Below are positions 6,348-8,287 of a DNA stretch of 8,287 bases, piece by piece. The notes under the pieces were generated by a model. It made no database searches, was not told where the DNA came from, and was given only the letters and a program-made list of their open reading frames with translations. The stretch comes from CAZOHN01 sp964579325 (lineage in GTDB: Bacteria > Pseudomonadota > Alphaproteobacteria > Rhodobacterales > Rhodobacteraceae). The position numbers and the translations under genes are program-made. Each line of letters opens with the position of its first letter. The stretch's first letter is position 1. The stretch is from contig CAZOHN010000160.1 in the NCBI GenBank assembly GCA_964579325.1, positions 1 through 8,287 of the forward strand, written 5' to 3'.

Positions 6348-6354
6348 AGGAGGA
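6348..6354 (+). promoter_or_regulatory. Strong ribosome binding site of the aminotransferase gene
   Basis: AGGAGGA lies 4 bases before the ATG at 6359, a near-perfect Shine-Dalgarno sequence. It is the strongest in the window and suggests high translation of this gene. Confidence 0.8.
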
Positions 6355-6358
6355 CGTC

Positions 6359-7564
6359 ATGCGTACCGGTATCCAGCATCTCTACATTCCCGGCCCGACC
6401 AATGTGCCCGACGATGTGCGCCGCGCGATGAACGTGCCGATGCAGGACCACCGCGCGCCGGACTTCGGCGACCTGACGCTGAACCTCTTCACCGACCTGA
6501 AGAAGATCTTCCGCACCGAGACCGGCATCGTGATGATGTTCCCGGGCTCCGGCACCGGCGCCTGGGAAGCGGCGATGACCAACACGCTGAACCCCGGCGA
6601 CAAGGTGCTGATGTCGCGGCACGGGCAGTTCTCGCTCCTCTGGGTCGAGATGGCGCAGCGGCTGGGCCTCGACGTCGAGGTGATCGACGTGGCCTGGGGC
6701 GCGGGATGCCCGGTCAACGAATTCGCCCGCCGGCTGGGCGCGGACCGCCACGGCGAGATCAAGGCCGTCTTCGTCACCCACAACGAGACCGCGACCGGGG
6801 TGACCTCGGACGTGGCCGGGGTGCGGCAGGCGCTCGATGCGGCGATGCATGACGCGATGCTGTTCGTCGATGGCGTGTCATCGGTGGGATGCATCGAGTT
6901 CCGCATGGATGACTGGGGCGTCGACCTGTGCATCACCGGCAGCCAGAAGGGCCTGATGCTGCCCGCCGGTCTCGGCATCCTCTGCGCCTCGGAAAAGGCG
7001 ATGGCGGCGTCGAAGACCGCCACGATGCGCCGCGCCTACTTCGAGTTCAGTGACATGCTGAAGACGAACGCCACCGGCAACTTCCCCTACACGCCCCCGG
7101 TGCAGCTGTTCCACGGCCTGCGCCGTGCGCTCGACCGGATGCTGACCGAGGGGCTCGACACCGTGATCGCCCGCCATGCCCGGCTTGCCGAGGGCGTGCG
7201 CGCCGCGGTGCGGGCCTGGGAGGGCTGCTCGCTGGTGGCCGAGCACCCCGCACTCTATTCCGATACCGTGACCGCGATCCGCGTGCCCGACCATGTCGAT
7301 GCCCGCAAGGTGATCGCCACGGGCTACAGCGACTACAACGCCTCGTTCGGGGCGGGCCTCGGTCCGCTGGCCGGCAAGGTGTTCCGCATCGGTCACCTGG
7401 GCGACCTCAACGAAGGGATGTGCCTCACCGCGCTCTCGATCGCCGAGCTTGCGCTGAATGCCAACGGGGCGCGGGTCGAGTTCGGCTCGGGCGTCGCGGC
7501 GGCACAGACGGTCTATGCCGCGGCCCGCGCCGAGACCCCGCGGATGAAGATGGCGGCCGAGTAA
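6359..7564 (+). CDS. sgaA: Serine-glyoxylate aminotransferase (aspartate-glyoxylate possible)
   Basis: A 401-residue class V, PLP-dependent aminotransferase, the usual length for the family. It transfers an amino group from serine (giving hydroxypyruvate) to glyoxylate (giving glycine), a core step of the serine cycle. Visible motifs are the N-terminal IPGPTNVP (10-17) and MQDHRAPDF (28-36), the cofactor phosphate-binding SGTGAWEAAMTNTL (64-77), THNETATG (140-147), FVDGVSS with Asp171 positioned for the PLP ring nitrogen, and ITGSQKGLMLPAGLG with Lys197 as the Schiff-base lysine. Further on are YTPPVQLFHGL, SDTVTAIRVP and the C-terminal VFRIGHLGDLNE with the substrate-binding Arg. No signal peptide; cytoplasmic. 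It is followed after 22 bases by the malyl-CoA lyase gene, which supports a glyoxylate-consuming role. The same family includes BhcA (aspartate-glyoxylate) of the beta-hydroxyaspartate cycle, and sequence pattern alone does not settle the amino donor. A strong ribosome binding site fixes the start. Expression is probably controlled by the divergent ScfR regulator. Confidence 0.88.
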   Translation: MRTGIQHLYIPGPTNVPDDVRRAMNVPMQDHRAPDFGDLTLNLFTDLKKIFRTETGIVMMFPGSGTGAWEAAMTNTLNPGDKVLMSRHGQFSLLWVEMAQRLGLDVEVIDVAWGAGCPVNEFARRLGADRHGEIKAVFVTHNETATGVTSDVAGVRQALDAAMHDAMLFVDGVSSVGCIEFRMDDWGVDLCITGSQKGLMLPAGLGILCASEKAMAASKTATMRRAYFEFSDMLKTNATGNFPYTPPVQLFHGLRRALDRMLTEGLDTVIARHARLAEGVRAAVRAWEGCSLVAEHPALYSDTVTAIRVPDHVDARKVIATGYSDYNASFGAGLGPLAGKVFRIGHLGDLNEGMCLTALSIAELALNANGARVEFGSGVAAAQTVYAAARAETPRMKMAAE

Positions 7565-7573
7565 GCCCGCCTC

Positions 7574-7579
7574 AGGAGA
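7574..7579 (+). promoter_or_regulatory. Ribosome binding site of the malyl-CoA lyase gene
   Basis: AGGAGA lies 7 bases before the ATG at 7587, within the 22-base gap after the aminotransferase stop. There is no room for a separate promoter or terminator, so the two genes are co-transcribed. Confidence 0.75.
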
Positions 7580-7586
7580 CGACACC

Positions 7587-8287
7587 ATGAGCCACACGCT
7601 TCACCCGCTTCGGCGGGCCAGATTGCAACGTTCCGAGCTTGCCGTGCCGGCCTCCAACCCCGGCATGATCGACAAGGCCGCCGACGGCCCGGCCGACTAT
7701 GTCTTCCTCGACCTCGAGGATGCCGTGGCGCCCCCCGAGAAGGAGAAGGCGCGCAAGAACGCGGTCGAGGCGCTGAACGACATCGACTGGGCGGGCAAGG
7801 GCAAGACCGTCTCGGTGCGGATCAACGGGCTCGACACGCACTACATGTATCGCGATGTCGTCGACATCATGGAGAAGGCCGGCGACCGGGTGCACACGCT
7901 TCTGGTGCCAAAGGTCGGCGTTCCGGCCGACCTCTACATGGTCGAGGCGATGGTGAGCCAGATCGAGCAGGGCTGCGGGCTTGAAACCCGCGTCGGGCTC
8001 GAGGCGCTGATCGAGACGGCGCTGGGAATGGCCAACGTCGAGGCGATCGCGCAGTTCGCCAACCAGGGCCAGGGCCGGCTGGAAGCCCTGCACTTCGGCG
8101 TGGCCGACTATGCCGCCTCGATGCGGGCGCGGACCACCAACATCGGCGGGCTCAACCCCGATTACCCGGGCGACCAGTGGCACGCCTCGATCACGCGCAT
8201 GGTCATCGCCTGCCGTGCCTACGGGCTGCGGGCGATCGACGGGCCGTTCGGCGACTTCTCCGACCCCGAGGGCTACAAGGCCGGCGC
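7587..8287 (+). CDS. mclA: Malyl-CoA lyase (L-malyl-CoA/beta-methylmalyl-CoA lyase family), 3' end beyond window
   Basis: The first 233 residues of a CitE-like (HpcH/HpaI superfamily) lyase; the frame is open to the window edge and about 90 or more residues should follow. It reversibly cleaves L-malyl-CoA to acetyl-CoA and glyoxylate; relatives also handle beta-methylmalyl-CoA (propionyl-CoA plus glyoxylate). Motifs in order: LQRSELAVPASNPGMIDKAA (13-32), FLDLEDAVAPPEKEKAR (40-56), VRINGLDTHYMYRDVVDI (77-94) with Arg78, LLVPKVGVPADLY (105-117), ALIETALGMANVEAI (140-154) with Glu143, FGVADYAAS (170-178) with Asp174, and RAIDGPFGDFSDPEGY (215-230). Arg78, Glu143 and Asp174 correspond to the catalytic and Mg2+-binding residues of this family. 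The pattern is closest to serine-cycle MclA of Methylobacterium. The segment after IGGLNPDYPGDQWHAS (186-201) looks shorter than in the Methylobacterium and Rhodobacter sphaeroides enzymes I remember. It is cytoplasmic and in an operon with the aminotransferase. A malyl-CoA thioesterase relative is a less likely alternative. Confidence 0.9.
   Translation, partial: MSHTLHPLRRARLQRSELAVPASNPGMIDKAADGPADYVFLDLEDAVAPPEKEKARKNAVEALNDIDWAGKGKTVSVRINGLDTHYMYRDVVDIMEKAGDRVHTLLVPKVGVPADLYMVEAMVSQIEQGCGLETRVGLEALIETALGMANVEAIAQFANQGQGRLEALHFGVADYAASMRARTTNIGGLNPDYPGDQWHASITRMVIACRAYGLRAIDGPFGDFSDPEGYKAG

Noticed and set aside
6359..8287. A beta-hydroxyaspartate cycle (bhc) cluster
   Set aside because: The second gene is a malyl-CoA lyase with RINGLD, LIETALG and GVADYAAS motifs, not the PLP-dependent beta-hydroxyaspartate aldolase, and the regulator is ScfR-type rather than the IclR-type BhcR.

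Overview
The window is G+C-rich, roughly two thirds G+C by eye, with the dense coding pattern and long antisense open frames typical of an alphaproteobacterium. Its gene families point to Rhodobacterales (Rhodobacter/Paracoccus/Roseobacter relatives): a ScfR-type XRE regulator as in Rhodobacter sphaeroides PccR, a serine-glyoxylate-type aminotransferase next to a malyl-CoA lyase, a short HugZ-like flavin protein, a DUF4864 protein and a CHAD protein. It looks like ordinary chromosome. I see no tRNA, rRNA, CRISPR array, transposase or integrase.

Left part (1-4030). A terminator-like hairpin (5-25) precedes the 3' end of a minus-strand CHAD-domain gene (71-958). A 120-base divergent gap separates it from a small exported DUF4864 protein (1079-1501). 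After a 180-base gap comes a 764-residue pectate-lyase/tailspike-like beta-helix protein (1682-3976). A strong hairpin (4000-4030) closes that gene and probably the convergent gene beyond it.

Middle part (4037-6186, minus strand). A 162-residue HugZ/pyridoxamine-phosphate-oxidase-like split-barrel protein (4037-4525) lies downstream of a 469-residue ScfR-family transcription regulator (4777-6186). The 251-base gap between them holds a perfect 14-bp inverted repeat.

Right part (6187-8287). The regulator is divergent from a two-gene plus-strand unit. The first gene is a serine-(or aspartate-)glyoxylate aminotransferase (6359-7564). The second is a malyl-CoA lyase (7587 to beyond the window end) with its own ribosome binding site 22 bases downstream. 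The 172-base intergenic region carries two A+T-rich palindromes built from TGTAAA/TTTACA and TGTGTA/TACACA half-sites, followed by two small leader hairpins.

The aminotransferase uses glyoxylate, and malyl-CoA lyase makes it by splitting malyl-CoA into acetyl-CoA and glyoxylate. Together they form the glyoxylate node of the serine cycle and of the ethylmalonyl-CoA route. The most interesting hypothesis is that the divergent acyl-CoA-responsive regulator controls this node through the palindromes. This is inference from layout. The left-hand genes show no obvious link to this pathway.
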